From the NCBI RefSeq assembly GCF_014192915.1, contig NZ_JACHYN010000011.1, forward strand, positions 1 through 64,000: a stretch of DNA of 64,000 nucleotides, given 5' to 3'. Positions 1 to 8,050 of this stretch are shown one piece after another. Every line of letters starts with the position of its first letter. The first letter of the stretch is position 1. The notes below the pieces were generated by a model that worked only from the letters and a program-made list of their open reading frames with translations, was not told the DNA's origin and searched no databases. The translations under genes and the position numbers were made by a program. The DNA is from Azospirillum sp. OGB3 (lineage in GTDB: Bacteria; Pseudomonadota; Alphaproteobacteria; Azospirillales; Azospirillaceae).

Positions 1-549
1 GCGGCCGGCGGCGGCGAGCGCGGCACGGTCAAGGCCGGCTCGCCGGAGGACGCGGCCTACATCATGAAGAACGCCCAGTCGGTGATCATCGTCCCGGGCT
101 ACGGCATGGCGGTGGCCCAGGCCCAGCACGCGCTGCGCGAGATGGCCGACCTGCTGAAGAAGGAAGGCGTCGAGGTCAAGTACGCCATCCATCCGGTGGC
201 GGGGCGCATGCCCGGGCACATGAACGTGCTGCTGGCCGAGGCCAACGTGCCCTACGACGAGGTGTTCGAGCTGGAGGACATCAACCGCGATTTCGGCACG
301 GCGGACGTGGCCTTCGTGATCGGCGCCAACGACGTGACCAACCCGGCGGCCAAGACCGATCCGCAGTCGCCGATCTACGGCATGCCGATCCTCGACGTGG
401 AGAAGGCCAAGACGGTGTTCTTCATCAAGCGCGGCATGGCCGCCGGCTACGCCGGCGTCGAGAACGAGCTGTTCTTCCGCCCCAACACCATGATGCTCTT
501 CGGCGACGCCAAGAAGGTCACCGAAGAGGTCGTGAAGTCGATGGAGTGA
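1..549 (+). CDS. pntB: NAD(P) transhydrogenase subunit beta, C-terminal part
   Basis: The reading frame is open from base 1, so this is the 3' end of a longer gene; 182 residues are visible. PntB is the membrane subunit of the proton-translocating transhydrogenase, and this part is its NADP(H)-binding domain III on the cytoplasmic side. Seen: the run VIIVPGYGMAVAQAQHALRE near the visible start (the GYGMAVAQAQ nucleotide loop), then HPVAGRMPGHMNVLLAEA, then VIGANDVTNPAA, then FFIKRGMAAGYAGVENELF, all in the order typical of PntB. The protein ends a few residues after the usual last helix, so the C-terminus is intact. The pntA genes would lie upstream, outside the window. A strong terminator follows. 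Confidence 0.95.
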   Translation, partial: AAGGGERGTVKAGSPEDAAYIMKNAQSVIIVPGYGMAVAQAQHALREMADLLKKEGVEVKYAIHPVAGRMPGHMNVLLAEANVPYDEVFELEDINRDFGTADVAFVIGANDVTNPAAKTDPQSPIYGMPILDVEKAKTVFFIKRGMAAGYAGVENELFFRPNTMMLFGDAKKVTEEVVKSME

Positions 550-579
550 TCCGCGCCCTTACGGCTGTGGGTTAGGATG

Positions 580-615
580 AACCCCCGGGGTCGGCTCGCC
601 CCGGGGGTTTCTTTT
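580..615 (+). terminator. Rho-independent terminator after pntB
   Basis: An 11-bp perfect stem (AACCCCCGGGG at 580-590 and its complement at 599-609) with an 8-base loop is followed by TTTCTTTTT. It lies between the pntB stop and the next gene and so should end the pnt transcript. Confidence 0.85.
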
Positions 616-645
616 TGCCATCACAAGAAACGGAGAGAGGACGCC

Positions 646-933
646 ATGCCCGCCTACATCATCGCCGACGTGAACGTGACGAATCCCGAGGCCTATGAAA
701 ACTACAAGAAGCTGACCCCGAACGCGGTCGCCAAGAACGGCGGGCGGTTCATCGCCCGCGGCGGGCAGGCGGAGGAGCTGGAAGGCGGCTGGCAGCCCAG
801 CCGCGTCGTCATTCTGGAGTTCCCGGACTACGCCGCCGCCAAGGCCTTCTACGACAGCCCCGAGTACCGCGAGGCGCGCGCGGCCCGGAAGGGCGCCGCC
901 GACTTCCGCATGATCGTGGTGGACGGCGCCTGA
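646..933 (+). CDS. DUF1330 family protein
   Basis: This 95-residue protein has the DUF1330 (dimeric alpha-beta barrel) look: it opens with MPAYIIADVNVTNPEAYENY, carries a GGRFIARGG segment in the middle, and then FPDYAAAKAFYDSPEYREAR. Proteins of this family are small cytoplasmic dimers related to antibiotic-biosynthesis monooxygenases, and most have no assigned reaction. The ATG at 646 is chosen because GGAGAGAGG lies just upstream and because the frame upstream of it runs through the pntB terminator hairpin. It stands alone between two terminators and is therefore probably monocistronic. Confidence 0.85.
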   Translation: MPAYIIADVNVTNPEAYENYKKLTPNAVAKNGGRFIARGGQAEELEGGWQPSRVVILEFPDYAAAKAFYDSPEYREARAARKGAADFRMIVVDGA

Positions 934-953
934 CATTCCCCGGAACAAGAAAA

Positions 954-980
954 AAGCCGTGCGGAGCCGCACGGCTTCTC
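954..980. terminator. Bidirectional terminator between DUF1330 gene and panB
   Basis: A perfect stem, AAGCCGTGCGG with its complement CCGCACGGCTT and a 2-base loop, has an A-run on the left and TCTCTTT on the right. The flanking genes converge on it, so it can serve both strands. Confidence 0.85.
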
Positions 981-1002
981 TTTCGGAAAGGGCAGGGGCC
1001 CC

Positions 1003-1827
1003 TTACGCCTTCTTGATGCCGAAGCAATGCTCCGGACCGGGGAAGCTGCGGGCCTTCACCTCGGCGGCGTAGGTCGCGGCGGACTCGCCGATGGCGGTGC
1101 CGAGCTGGGCGTAGCGCTTGACGAACTTGGGCTGGAATTCGCCGAACAGGCCGAACATATCGTCGGACACCAGAACCTGCCCGTCGCAGGCGGGGGAGGC
1201 GCCGATGCCGATGGTCGGGATGGTCACATCCTCGGTGATCTGGCGGGCCAGCGACTCCATCGTGCCCTCGATGACCAGGGAGAAGGCGCCGGATTCGGCG
1301 ATGGCGCGGGCGTCGGCGCGGATGCGCTCCGCCGCTTCCGGATCGCGGCCCACCGCCTTGTAGCCGCCGAGCGCGTTGACCGACTGCGGCAGCAGCCCGA
1401 CATGGCCCATCACCGGCACGCCGCGGGTGGTCAGGTAAGCCACCGTCTCGGCCATCTCCAGCCCGCCTTCCACCTTCACCGCCTGGGCGCCGCTCTCCGC
1501 CATGACGCGGGCGGCGTTGCGGAAGGCCACCTGCGGGCTCTCCTGGTAGCTGCCGAAGGGCAGGTCGACGACCACGCAGGCGTGGCGCGAACCGCGCACC
1601 ACGGCGCCGCCATGGGCGATCATCATGTCGAGCGTGACGGGAAGCGTGCTGTCGAAGCCGTAAACCACCATGCCCAGCGAGTCGCCGACCAGCAGCAGGT
1701 CGACATGCGGGTCGAGCAGGCGGGCGACCGGGGTCGTATAGGCGGTCAGGCAGACGATCGGCTCACCGCCCTTGCGCGCGCGCAGCGCCGGCACGGAGAC
1801 GCGCGGAGTGTCCTTGGATGCGCTCAT
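1003..1827 (-). CDS. panB: 3-methyl-2-oxobutanoate hydroxymethyltransferase
   Basis: PanB transfers a hydroxymethyl group from methylene-tetrahydrofolate to 2-oxoisovalerate to form ketopantoate, the first committed step of pantothenate and CoA synthesis. The 274-residue length is usual for the family. Seen in order: TAYTTPVARLLD, the metal-site segment LLLVGDSLGMVVYG, VVVDLPFGSYQ with the second metal Asp, the catalytic segment AVKVEGG, MGHVGLLPQS and VIEGTMES near the C-terminal third. The ATG at 1827 is preferred over an in-frame upstream start because GGGAGGGT lies directly before it. It is not next to panC here. Its 2-oxoisovalerate substrate comes from the ilvBNC pathway, which is also in this window at 23-27 kb. 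Confidence 0.97.
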   Translation of the reverse strand: MSASKDTPRVSVPALRARKGGEPIVCLTAYTTPVARLLDPHVDLLLVGDSLGMVVYGFDSTLPVTLDMMIAHGGAVVRGSRHACVVVDLPFGSYQESPQVAFRNAARVMAESGAQAVKVEGGLEMAETVAYLTTRGVPVMGHVGLLPQSVNALGGYKAVGRDPEAAERIRADARAIAESGAFSLVIEGTMESLARQITEDVTIPTIGIGASPACDGQVLVSDDMFGLFGEFQPKFVKRYAQLGTAIGESAATYAAEVKARSFPGPEHCFGIKKA

Positions 1828-1972
1828 TGGCGACCCTCCCCTTATATTTTCTTGGCAGACGTTCTTGCGCGGCGAAGCGGACCGCAGATGCACCAAAACC
1901 GCCCACGCGCAGACGCGGGGCGGCAGGTGCAGGACACAAGAGGGGCAAGCGCGCGAACGCGCATGGATGCCC

Positions 1973-2014
1973 GGCGCGCCGGAGCGCGCCTGTCAATCCG
2001 GCGCGAAACGCGCC
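1973..2014 (-). terminator. Tandem GC hairpins downstream of rpsU
   Basis: Reading the minus strand after the rpsU stop there are two perfect stems: GGCGCG-TTT-CGCGCC (2014-2000) and GGCGCGC-TCCG-GCGCGCC (1990-1973). Neither has a convincing U-run. They may end the rpsU transcript or protect its 3' end, but the call is tentative. Confidence 0.35.
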
Positions 2015-2020
2015 TGAGGA

Positions 2021-2224
2021 TTAATAGCCCTCGCGCTCCATGCGCTTGCGGAGCAGCTTGCGGGTGCGACGCACCGCCTCAGCCTTCTCACGCGCGCGCT
2101 TCTCCGAGGGCTTCTCGTAGTTCCGGCGCAGCTTCATTTCCCGGAAAATGCCCTCGCGCTGCATCTTCTTCTTCAGCGCGCGGAGGGCCTGATCGACGTT
2201 GTTGTCTCGGACCAGAACTTGCAC
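2021..2224 (-). CDS. rpsU: 30S ribosomal protein S21
   Basis: This 67-residue basic protein matches S21 of the small ribosomal subunit from end to end: it opens with QVLVRDNNVDQALRALKKK, continues with REGIFREMKLRR and KPSEKRAREKAEAVRR, and ends in a lysine/arginine-rich helix. The start is GTG at 2224, with AAAGGTGA placed well for ribosome binding. A longer in-frame extension exists upstream, but it lacks any S21 likeness. It is transcribed away from def, and a candidate promoter lies 100 bp upstream. Confidence 0.97.
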   Translation of the reverse strand: MQVLVRDNNVDQALRALKKKMQREGIFREMKLRRNYEKPSEKRAREKAEAVRRTRKLLRKRMEREGY

Positions 2225-2323
2225 GTTAACCGTCACCTTTATCAAGTGAGCCGAGTTGCCATGAAGCAACAAACAGGCATGCGACAGGCATGCGCTTTCG
2301 GGCGCACCCCTTGTGTGGACCTT

Positions 2324-2352
2324 TATGTAGCACGGACGGGGCCGCCTGTGAA
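2324..2352 (-). promoter_or_regulatory. Candidate sigma-70-type promoter for rpsU
   Basis: On the minus strand TTCACA (2352-2347) and TACATA (2329-2324) are separated by 17 bases. The -35 box matches five of six consensus bases; the -10 box is weaker. It sits about 100 bp upstream of the rpsU start. Confidence 0.4.
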
Positions 2353-2440
2353 GCGGAGTCTTCCAACCCTGCGTGTCCCAAGGGGACAATGTGTGGGCAA
2401 AACGGTTGCCCGGCGGCCCGCGGCGCCCAGATAATAGGGC

Positions 2441-2983
2441 ATGGCCCTGTTGAAGATCGCCCGCATGGGGCACCCGGTGCTGCGCAAGGTCGCAGACCCG
2501 GTGCCCGACCCGACGGCCCCGGAGATCCGGCGGCTGGCGTCCGACATGATCGACACCATGCTGGACGCGCCCGGAGTCGGGCTGGCGGCGCCGCAGGTGC
2601 ACGAATCGCTGCGCATGATCGTGTTCCGCGTTCCCGCCATGCGTTCCGGCGGCGAGTCGGTGGAGCCGACCGTCCTCATCAACCCGGTGATCGAGCCGTT
2701 GGACGATGGGATGGAGCATGGGATGGAGGGCTGCCTGTCGATTCCCGAGCTGCGCGGTGTCGTTCCGCGATTCGCGCGCATCCGCTACCGCGGCGTCGGG
2801 CTGGACGGCGAACCCATCGAGCGCGAAGCGTCGGGATTCCACGCCCGGGTCATCCAGCATGAGTGCGATCACCTGGACGGCGTGCTTTACATCGACCGGA
2901 TGACCGATCTGCGCTATCTGGCCTTCACCGACGAGGCGCATCACGTGACCGAGGCGCTGGAACAGCAGGAGAGGAGTGACTGA
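2441..2983 (+). CDS. def: Peptide deformylase
   Basis: This enzyme removes the N-formyl group from the initiator methionine of new proteins, working at the ribosome exit. The 180-residue length and all three family motifs are present: GVGLAAPQ near residue 45, EGCLSIP near residue 97, and HECDHLDG near residue 143, which give the Cys and two His metal ligands and the catalytic Glu (here HEcDH). There is no fmt gene beside it; instead the COQ9-like gene follows after one base and is probably co-transcribed. Confidence 0.96.
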   Translation: MALLKIARMGHPVLRKVADPVPDPTAPEIRRLASDMIDTMLDAPGVGLAAPQVHESLRMIVFRVPAMRSGGESVEPTVLINPVIEPLDDGMEHGMEGCLSIPELRGVVPRFARIRYRGVGLDGEPIEREASGFHARVIQHECDHLDGVLYIDRMTDLRYLAFTDEAHHVTEALEQQERSD

Positions 2984-2984
2984 C

Positions 2985-3692
2985 ATGGACGCTGCGCTGG
3001 ATATGGACGCGGTGCGGGACGACATCCTGCTCTCCACGCTTCCCAACATCGTGTTCGACGGCTGGAGCCAGCAGGCGCTGCGCGATGGCGCGCAGATGGC
3101 CGGTTATGACACCGCGACCATGCACCGTGCCTTTCCCGGCGGCGTGCCGGAGCTGGTCGAGCATTTCGGCGCCTGGACCGACCGCCGCATGCTGGCGGAG
3201 CTGGACAAGCATCCGCTCGACGAGATGAGGGTGGGGGAGAAGATCGCGCTCGCCATCCGCACCCATTTCGAGGTGCTGGAGCCGCACATGGAGGCCAAGC
3301 GCCGGCTGCTCGCCTACCTCGCCATGCCGCAGAACATCGGCATGGGGCTGAGCATGCTTTACCGCACGGTGGACGCCATGTGGTTCGCCGCGGGCGACAC
3401 GGCCACCGATTTCAACCACTACACCAAGCGTGCCACCCTGGCCGCGGTGCTCAGCTCCGCCACCTTCTACTGGCTCGACGACCAGTCGGAGGGTCATGCC
3501 GAGACCTGGGCCTTCGTGGACCGCCGTCTGGGCGATGTGATGAGCATGGGCAAGGCGATGTCCGCCATGGGGCGCGCCGGGCGCCTGCTCAGCCATCTGC
3601 CGAGCCCCGCGCGCTTTGCCCGTCAGGTCCGTCAGCGCGCCGGCGCCGCTCCGGTGGACACCGCCTCCGCCCATATGGCGGAGAACATCTGA
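2985..3692 (+). CDS. COQ9 family protein
   Basis: This 235-residue protein has the alphaproteobacterial COQ9 pattern: a TetR-like helical N-terminus (ILLSTLPNIVFDGWSQQALR), a central KRRLLAYLAMPQNIGMGLSMLY segment in two helices, and FNHYTKRATLAAVLSSATFYW with WAFVDRRLGDVM. COQ9 proteins bind lipids and assist ubiquinone synthesis in mitochondria and related bacteria; that role is inferred here by family only. The ATG at 2985 is chosen because GGAGAGGAG ends nine bases upstream. A GTG at 2976 would overlap that site. It is translationally close-coupled to def. Confidence 0.88.
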   Translation: MDAALDMDAVRDDILLSTLPNIVFDGWSQQALRDGAQMAGYDTATMHRAFPGGVPELVEHFGAWTDRRMLAELDKHPLDEMRVGEKIALAIRTHFEVLEPHMEAKRRLLAYLAMPQNIGMGLSMLYRTVDAMWFAAGDTATDFNHYTKRATLAAVLSSATFYWLDDQSEGHAETWAFVDRRLGDVMSMGKAMSAMGRAGRLLSHLPSPARFARQVRQRAGAAPVDTASAHMAENI

Positions 3693-3696
3693 CGGT

Positions 3697-4074
3697 TCAG
3701 GCCCCGGCCTTCTTAAGGGGAACCTTTTTACGGGCGGGCTTCTTGACGGCGGCGGTGCGGATCGCCGCCGCCAGGGCCGGACGTGCCCAGAACAGAAGCT
3801 CGTCCGGGTCGTCCAGCGCCGAGTCGGGCGGCGGAAAATAGGGCAGGACCGTCGGCTTGTCGTCAAAGGGCTTGAACGGGCGCAGGCCCAGCGCCTCGTA
3901 ATCCGGCCGGTTGCCGTCGTCGGTCTTGAAGTACAGGATGTTGCGGGCGACCAGCGCGAAGACGACGCCGTCGCAATAGACCGCGTACCCGCCGAACATG
4001 CGGCGGGCTGTGATGGCCCCCAAGGGCGTCAGCGACTCGCACAGGAAACGGACGAGTTCGCTGACCGTGGCCAT
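3697..4074 (-). CDS. TfoX N-terminal domain protein
   Basis: This 125-residue protein consists of one TfoX/Sxy N-terminal domain: the ITARRMFGGYAVYCDG segment near residue 20, LYFKTDDGNRPDYEALG in the middle, and LPYFPPPDSALDDPDELLFWARPAL near the end, followed by a lysine-rich tail. Full TfoX proteins, which control competence genes in gamma-proteobacteria, also have a C-terminal domain that is absent here. Stand-alone N-domains are common and lack a defined role. It lies head-to-tail with sspB on the minus strand, 10 bases downstream of it, so the two may share a transcript. Confidence 0.88.
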   Translation of the reverse strand: MATVSELVRFLCESLTPLGAITARRMFGGYAVYCDGVVFALVARNILYFKTDDGNRPDYEALGLRPFKPFDDKPTVLPYFPPPDSALDDPDELLFWARPALAAAIRTAAVKKPARKKVPLKKAGA

Positions 4075-4084
4075 GGCGGAACGC

Positions 4085-4660
4085 CTATTTTTTGCGGAAC
4101 GCGTCGAGCGTCACGACCTCGCCGCGCTTCGGCTCCTCGCCGGAACGGTCCGTGTCGGGTTTGCCGCCGTCGGCTTTCGCCGTGTCGGACTTGGCCATAT
4201 CGGACTTGGCCAGCTTCGCAATGGACGGCTTCGCCCCATCCATCGCCTTCTTCTCCGGCGCCTCGCGCGTGGGGATGGTGGCGATCTCCGCCGACTCGGC
4301 GGGTTCCACGGGCTGGAACTGGAGGGCGAAATTCTCCGACGGATCAGCGAAGGTTGTGATGGCGGCGTAGGGGATGACCAGCCGCTCATGCACGTTGTTG
4401 AAGCTCAGCGTCACCTCGAAATGATCATCCAGCGCTTCCAGCCCGTAGAACTGGTACTGGATGACGATGGTCATCTCGTTGGGATACTGGGACGACAGAT
4501 ATTCGGGGATGTCGACGCCCGGGTAACCCGTCCGGAAGGTCAGGTAGAAGTGATGATCGCCGGGGAGCCCGCGGTCCGTCACCTGGCGGAGCGCGTCACG
4601 GACGACACCGCGCAGGGCGGCCTCGACCATGCGGTCATAACGCAACTGCTCTCTCGGCAT
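4085..4660 (-). CDS. sspB: ClpXP adaptor SspB, alphaproteobacterial type
   Basis: SspB binds the ssrA tag on stalled proteins and delivers them to the ClpXP protease. The 191-residue protein has the alpha-type SspB core in residues 1-125 (YDRMVEAALRGVVRDALRQV, FYLTFRT, MTIVIQYQF, FEVTLSFNNVHERLVIPYAAI) and a low-complexity Lys/Asp/Pro-rich tail of about 65 residues ending in FRKK, as expected for the flexible ClpX-docking arm. The core is well conserved and the tail is not, which is normal. It lies directly downstream of the tmRNA gene on the same strand, so the tag-making RNA and the tag-reading adaptor are neighbours. Confidence 0.93.
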   Translation of the reverse strand: MPREQLRYDRMVEAALRGVVRDALRQVTDRGLPGDHHFYLTFRTGYPGVDIPEYLSSQYPNEMTIVIQYQFYGLEALDDHFEVTLSFNNVHERLVIPYAAITTFADPSENFALQFQPVEPAESAEIATIPTREAPEKKAMDGAKPSIAKLAKSDMAKSDTAKADGGKPDTDRSGEEPKRGEVVTLDAFRKK

Positions 4661-4734
4661 TCTTGGGCGGGTCCTTAACGCCAGACGGGTAAGTGTGGGC
4701 CTTCTGTTGCTAGGCGGCCCACGGCCCCACCCTC

Positions 4735-5029
4735 AGGTGCTACCCATCGGGGATTGATTTCGGTCAGTCACCGCCGTTAGGCGGCAACGGCGACCGGAGC
4801 AACGTTGTCGTTGGCAACTATTGCAATGGCCCGATAACGGCGGAACCATGCCGGGCGAAGACCATGCCTTTACCACGCGTGTCGATCCTATTTCGCCCCC
4901 AACGAACCCGCTCCCTACGGCAACGCCCGAGAGACCGGTGGTTTGTTTGGTGGAGGCGCCGGGTACCGCCCCCGGGTCCACAACGCTTATTCCGCAAGGC
5001 GTTTATCGCCATAGTCGGCTGCTGCCGAC
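4735..5029 (-). ncRNA. ssrA: Permuted two-piece tmRNA
   Basis: tmRNA rescues stalled ribosomes and adds a degradation tag. Seen on the minus strand: the acceptor piece comes first and ends in CGCCTCCACCA (CCA at 4950-4948); then an intervening segment; then the coding piece starts GGGGGCGAAATAGGATCGAC at 4900. The first seven bases of the coding piece pair fully with CGCCTCC of the acceptor end (one G-U), which fixes the tRNA-like acceptor stem. The tag frame runs from 4815 to 4777 and reads ANDNVAPVAVAA followed by TAA. The permuted order with a processed internal loop is characteristic of alphaproteobacteria. Outer ends are approximate. SspB follows downstream. Confidence 0.95.
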
Positions 5030-5035
5030 GGACCC

Positions 5036-5064
5036 AATATAGGCCCTTCGTCCGAAGATGGAAA
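5036..5064 (-). promoter_or_regulatory. Promoter of ssrA
   Basis: On the minus strand TTTCCA (5064-5059), a 17-base spacer and TATATT (5041-5036; five of six consensus bases) lie just upstream of the expected 5' end of the acceptor piece. Transcription should start near 5029. Confidence 0.65.
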
Positions 5065-5163
5065 GGGGGTCCGGCGGATTCTGACCCGACGCCCTTGCGA
5101 AGGGGGTGACTGTCCGGGTTCGCGGACGTAGAGTGCCGGCCGAATTCAGTCCCCGGAGTACCC

Positions 5164-6102
5164 ATGCCGATCACGCCCGAGCAGCGCGCCGAGATCGACC
5201 GCCTGCGCGCCGTCACCGCCACCACCCGCCGCGCCACCGTTCCGGCCCTGGAGGAGATCCTCTATGAGCCGCTGGAGGTCCTAGACCACGGCTTCGTGCG
5301 CGTCGTCGACTACATGGGCGACGATTCGGCCGTCGTCCAGGCGGCGCGCGTGTCCTACGGCAAGGGCACCAAGAAGGTCACCGAGGACGCCGGCCTCATC
5401 AAGTATCTGATGCGCCACCGCCACTCGACCCCCTTCGAGATGTGCGAGATCAAGTTCCACGTCAAGCTGCCGATCTTCGTGGCCCGCCAGTGGATTCGCC
5501 ACCGCACGGCGAACGTCAACGAATACTCCGCGCGCTACTCCATCCTGGACCGCGAGTTCTACATCCCGACGCCGGAGAACCTGGGTGCCCAGGCCGTCGT
5601 CAACCGGCAGGGCCGCGGCGACGTCCTCCAGGGCGATGAGGCGGCGGCGGTGATGAAGCTGCTGCGCGACGATTCGGAGGCGGTCTACGCCCATTACGAG
5701 GAGATGCTGAACCAGCGCGAGGACGGCACCACCATCGAGGAGGGCCGCCAGGGTCTGGCGCGCGAGCTGGCGCGCATGAACCTGACGCTGAACTACTACA
5801 CGCAGTGGTATTGGAAGGTCGATCTCCACAACCTTCTGCATTTCCTCAGCCTGCGCGCCGACCCGCACGCCCAGTACGAGATCCGCGTCTACGCCGAGGC
5901 CATGCTGGACGTGGTGAAGCGCTGGGTTCCCGCCGTGTTCGACGCCTTCAGCGAGTACCGGCTGGGCGGCACCCACATGTCGAAGACCGGCCTGGAGGTC
6001 GTGAAGCGTCTGCTGTCGGGCGAGGCGGTGACCCAGGAGGCCAGCGGCCTGTCCAAGCGCGAGTGGCGGGAGCTGATGGACCAACTCGGCCGCGCCGAGT
6101 AA
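5164..6102 (+). CDS. thyX: Flavin-dependent thymidylate synthase
   Basis: ThyX makes dTMP from dUMP using methylene-tetrahydrofolate, FAD and NADPH. The 312-residue protein has the ThyX motif RHRTANVNEYSARYS near residue 117, preceded by LIKYLMRHRHSTPFE, and followed by LARELARMNLTLNYYTQWYW and LHNLLHFLSLRADPHAQYEIR. The C-terminal region after about residue 260 is an extension beyond the minimal family length and is seen in other alphaproteobacteria. The start ATG follows a GGAGTACCC site. No thyA is visible in the window, which suggests ThyX is the main dTMP source. Confidence 0.96.
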   Translation: MPITPEQRAEIDRLRAVTATTRRATVPALEEILYEPLEVLDHGFVRVVDYMGDDSAVVQAARVSYGKGTKKVTEDAGLIKYLMRHRHSTPFEMCEIKFHVKLPIFVARQWIRHRTANVNEYSARYSILDREFYIPTPENLGAQAVVNRQGRGDVLQGDEAAAVMKLLRDDSEAVYAHYEEMLNQREDGTTIEEGRQGLARELARMNLTLNYYTQWYWKVDLHNLLHFLSLRADPHAQYEIRVYAEAMLDVVKRWVPAVFDAFSEYRLGGTHMSKTGLEVVKRLLSGEAVTQEASGLSKREWRELMDQLGRAE

Positions 6103-6133
6103 CGCCCGCTTCAATCTCCAAAGGATCACCGTC

Positions 6134-8044
6134 ATGACACCGCCCCCGATGACGCCGCACGAGGCCGATGGACTTCACCGCCAAGGCCTCGTCGCGGCGC
6201 AGGCCGGGCGGTTCGACGAGGCCCTGGATCGGATCGGGCGGGCCATCGCCGCCTATCCCTCGGTCCCCGTCTGGTGGGCCAACTACGGGCTGGTGATGGA
6301 AAGCCTGGGCGACGTCGCCGGGGCGGCCAACGCCTACGCCGGGGCGCTGAACCTCGACCCGTCGCTGGAGATGGCGATGGACGGGCTGCTCACCATGGCG
6401 GAAGCGGTCCGCCGGGCCGGCGATTCGGCGCGGGCGGAGGCCTTCTTCCGCCGCGCCATCGCGCTGAACCCGAAGACGCTGGCGGCCGTCGCCAATCTCG
6501 GCGTGCTGCTGCGCGCCCAGGCGCGGCGGGCGGAGGCGGTGGCGCTCTACGGGCGCGCCGGGCGGCTCGACCCGGCCAACTGGGCGCACCCCTACAACCT
6601 CGGCAACGCGTTGGCCGAGATGAACCGGCTGGACGAGGCCGACGACGCCTATCAGGCGGCGTTGGACCTCGCGCCGGGCCGGGCAGAGGTGCGGGCGAAC
6701 CGCGCCACCCGCGTGCTCGCCATGCAGGGGCGGGCGGAGGAGGCTCTGACGGACATTGAAGCCGTGGTGGCGCAGCACGGCAATGTCGATTCGCTGCACG
6801 CCTCGCGCCTCTATCTGATGCAGTTCGTGCCGGGGCTGGCCATGCCGGCGATCGCCCAGGCCCACGCGGACTGGGGCGCCCGCTACCCCGACCGCCCGGC
6901 GCCCGCGGTGGCCGCTCCGGCGCCGAAGATCCGCATCGGCTATGTCTCTCCGGACTTCCGCGCGCATCCCGTGGGCTTCTTCCTGGAGCCGGTGCTGGCG
7001 AACCACGACCGCACCGCCTTCGAGGTCGTCTGCTACGCCAACACCGCCAACCCGGATTGGAAGACCGAGCGGCTGATGGCCCACGCCGAGCACTGGGTCT
7101 GGACCACCGGCCTGGACGACACGGCTCTGGCCCAGCGCATCCAGGCGGACGGCGTCCACATCCTGGTCGATCTGGCGGGCCACACCTTCGGCAACCGCCT
7201 GCCGGTCTTCGCGCGGCGCGCGGCGCCGGTGCAGGCAACCTGGGCGGGCTATGTTGGCACCACCGGCCTGCCGGCCATGGACTATTTGATTTCCGATTCG
7301 CGGCAGAGCCCGCCGGGGTCGGACGGCTGGTGCATCGAAGGCGTGGTGCGCATGCCCGACGCCTACGTGCCCTGGGCGCCGCCCGAGGACGCGCCGCCGG
7401 TCGCGGCGCTGCCGCTGGCGACGCGCGGTCACGCGACCTTCGGCTCCTTCAACGCGCTGCCCAAGCTGAACGCGGAGGTCGCGGCGCTGTGGGCGCGCGT
7501 GCTGGGCGCCGTCCCCGGCTCCCGCCTGCTGCTGCGCACGCCGGGGCTGGACGACGCCGGCACCGCCGCGCGCACGCTGGCCCTGTTCGAGCGGGCCGGG
7601 CTGGACCCGGCGCGGGTGGATCTGCGGGGTGGGGCGCCGCACCGCGACTTCCTGGCCGGCTATGGCGAAATTGACGTGGCGCTTGATCCCTTCCCCTATT
7701 CCGGCGGTCTGACGACCCTGGAGGCGCTGTGGATGGGCGTGCCGGTGGTGACGCTGGGCGGCGACCGCTTCTGCGCCCGCCATTCGGTGACGCACCTCGC
7801 CTCGGCGGGGCTGTCCGATCTGGTGGCCGACGGGCCGGACGGCTACGTCGCCAAGGCGGCGGCGCTGGTCGCCGACCCGGCGGTGCTGGCGGCCCTGCGC
7901 GGCGGGTTGCGGGACCGGCTGGCGGCGTCCCCGGCGCTGAACGGCGTGCGCTTCACCCGCGCGCTGGAGGCCGCCTACGGCGTGATGTGGCAGCGCTTCC
8001 AGGCCGAGCAGGGGCGGGCGAGCTTCGCCCTTAGCTTCGATTAA
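6134..8044 (+). CDS. TPR protein with GT41 (OGT/SPINDLY-like) glycosyltransferase domain
   Basis: This 636-residue protein has about six TPR-like helix pairs in residues 1-235 (repeats with WANYGLVMESLGD, AVANLGVLLRAQAR and HPYNLGNALAEMNRLDEAD) and a GT41 catalytic half from about residue 262. There KIRIGYVSPDFRAHPVGFF opens the domain, HILVDLAGHTFGNRLPVFA and FGSFNALPKLN follow, and DPFPYSGGLTTLEALWMGVP at about 518 marks the UDP-sugar site. Family members transfer a sugar (GlcNAc or fucose) to Ser/Thr of proteins. The bacterial substrate is not evident: no flagellin or other obvious target is nearby. It starts 31 bases after thyX with an AAAGGA site, so it may be co-transcribed. Confidence 0.92.
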   Translation: MTPPPMTPHEADGLHRQGLVAAQAGRFDEALDRIGRAIAAYPSVPVWWANYGLVMESLGDVAGAANAYAGALNLDPSLEMAMDGLLTMAEAVRRAGDSARAEAFFRRAIALNPKTLAAVANLGVLLRAQARRAEAVALYGRAGRLDPANWAHPYNLGNALAEMNRLDEADDAYQAALDLAPGRAEVRANRATRVLAMQGRAEEALTDIEAVVAQHGNVDSLHASRLYLMQFVPGLAMPAIAQAHADWGARYPDRPAPAVAAPAPKIRIGYVSPDFRAHPVGFFLEPVLANHDRTAFEVVCYANTANPDWKTERLMAHAEHWVWTTGLDDTALAQRIQADGVHILVDLAGHTFGNRLPVFARRAAPVQATWAGYVGTTGLPAMDYLISDSRQSPPGSDGWCIEGVVRMPDAYVPWAPPEDAPPVAALPLATRGHATFGSFNALPKLNAEVAALWARVLGAVPGSRLLLRTPGLDDAGTAARTLALFERAGLDPARVDLRGGAPHRDFLAGYGEIDVALDPFPYSGGLTTLEALWMGVPVVTLGGDRFCARHSVTHLASAGLSDLVADGPDGYVAKAAALVADPAVLAALRGGLRDRLAASPALNGVRFTRALEAAYGVMWQRFQAEQGRASFALSFD

Positions 8045-8050
8045 ACAAGA

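Noticed and set aside
4695..4722. Hairpin GTGGGCC/GGCCCAC between ssrA and sspB
   Set aside because: Considered as an ssrA terminator, but there is no U-run on the minus strand and the loop is 14 bases; it could equally belong to the tmRNA precursor end, so I did not list it as a terminator.
5109..5127. GTCCGGGTTCGCGGAC hairpin near the ssrA promoter, resembling a tRNA T-arm
   Set aside because: The surrounding sequence does not fold as a tRNA: no acceptor stem, anticodon arm or D-arm at the needed distances.
5281..7795. Long minus-strand frames opposite thyX and the glycosyltransferase
   Set aside because: Shadow frames: no ribosome binding sites, no domains, composition typical of antisense in high-GC DNA.
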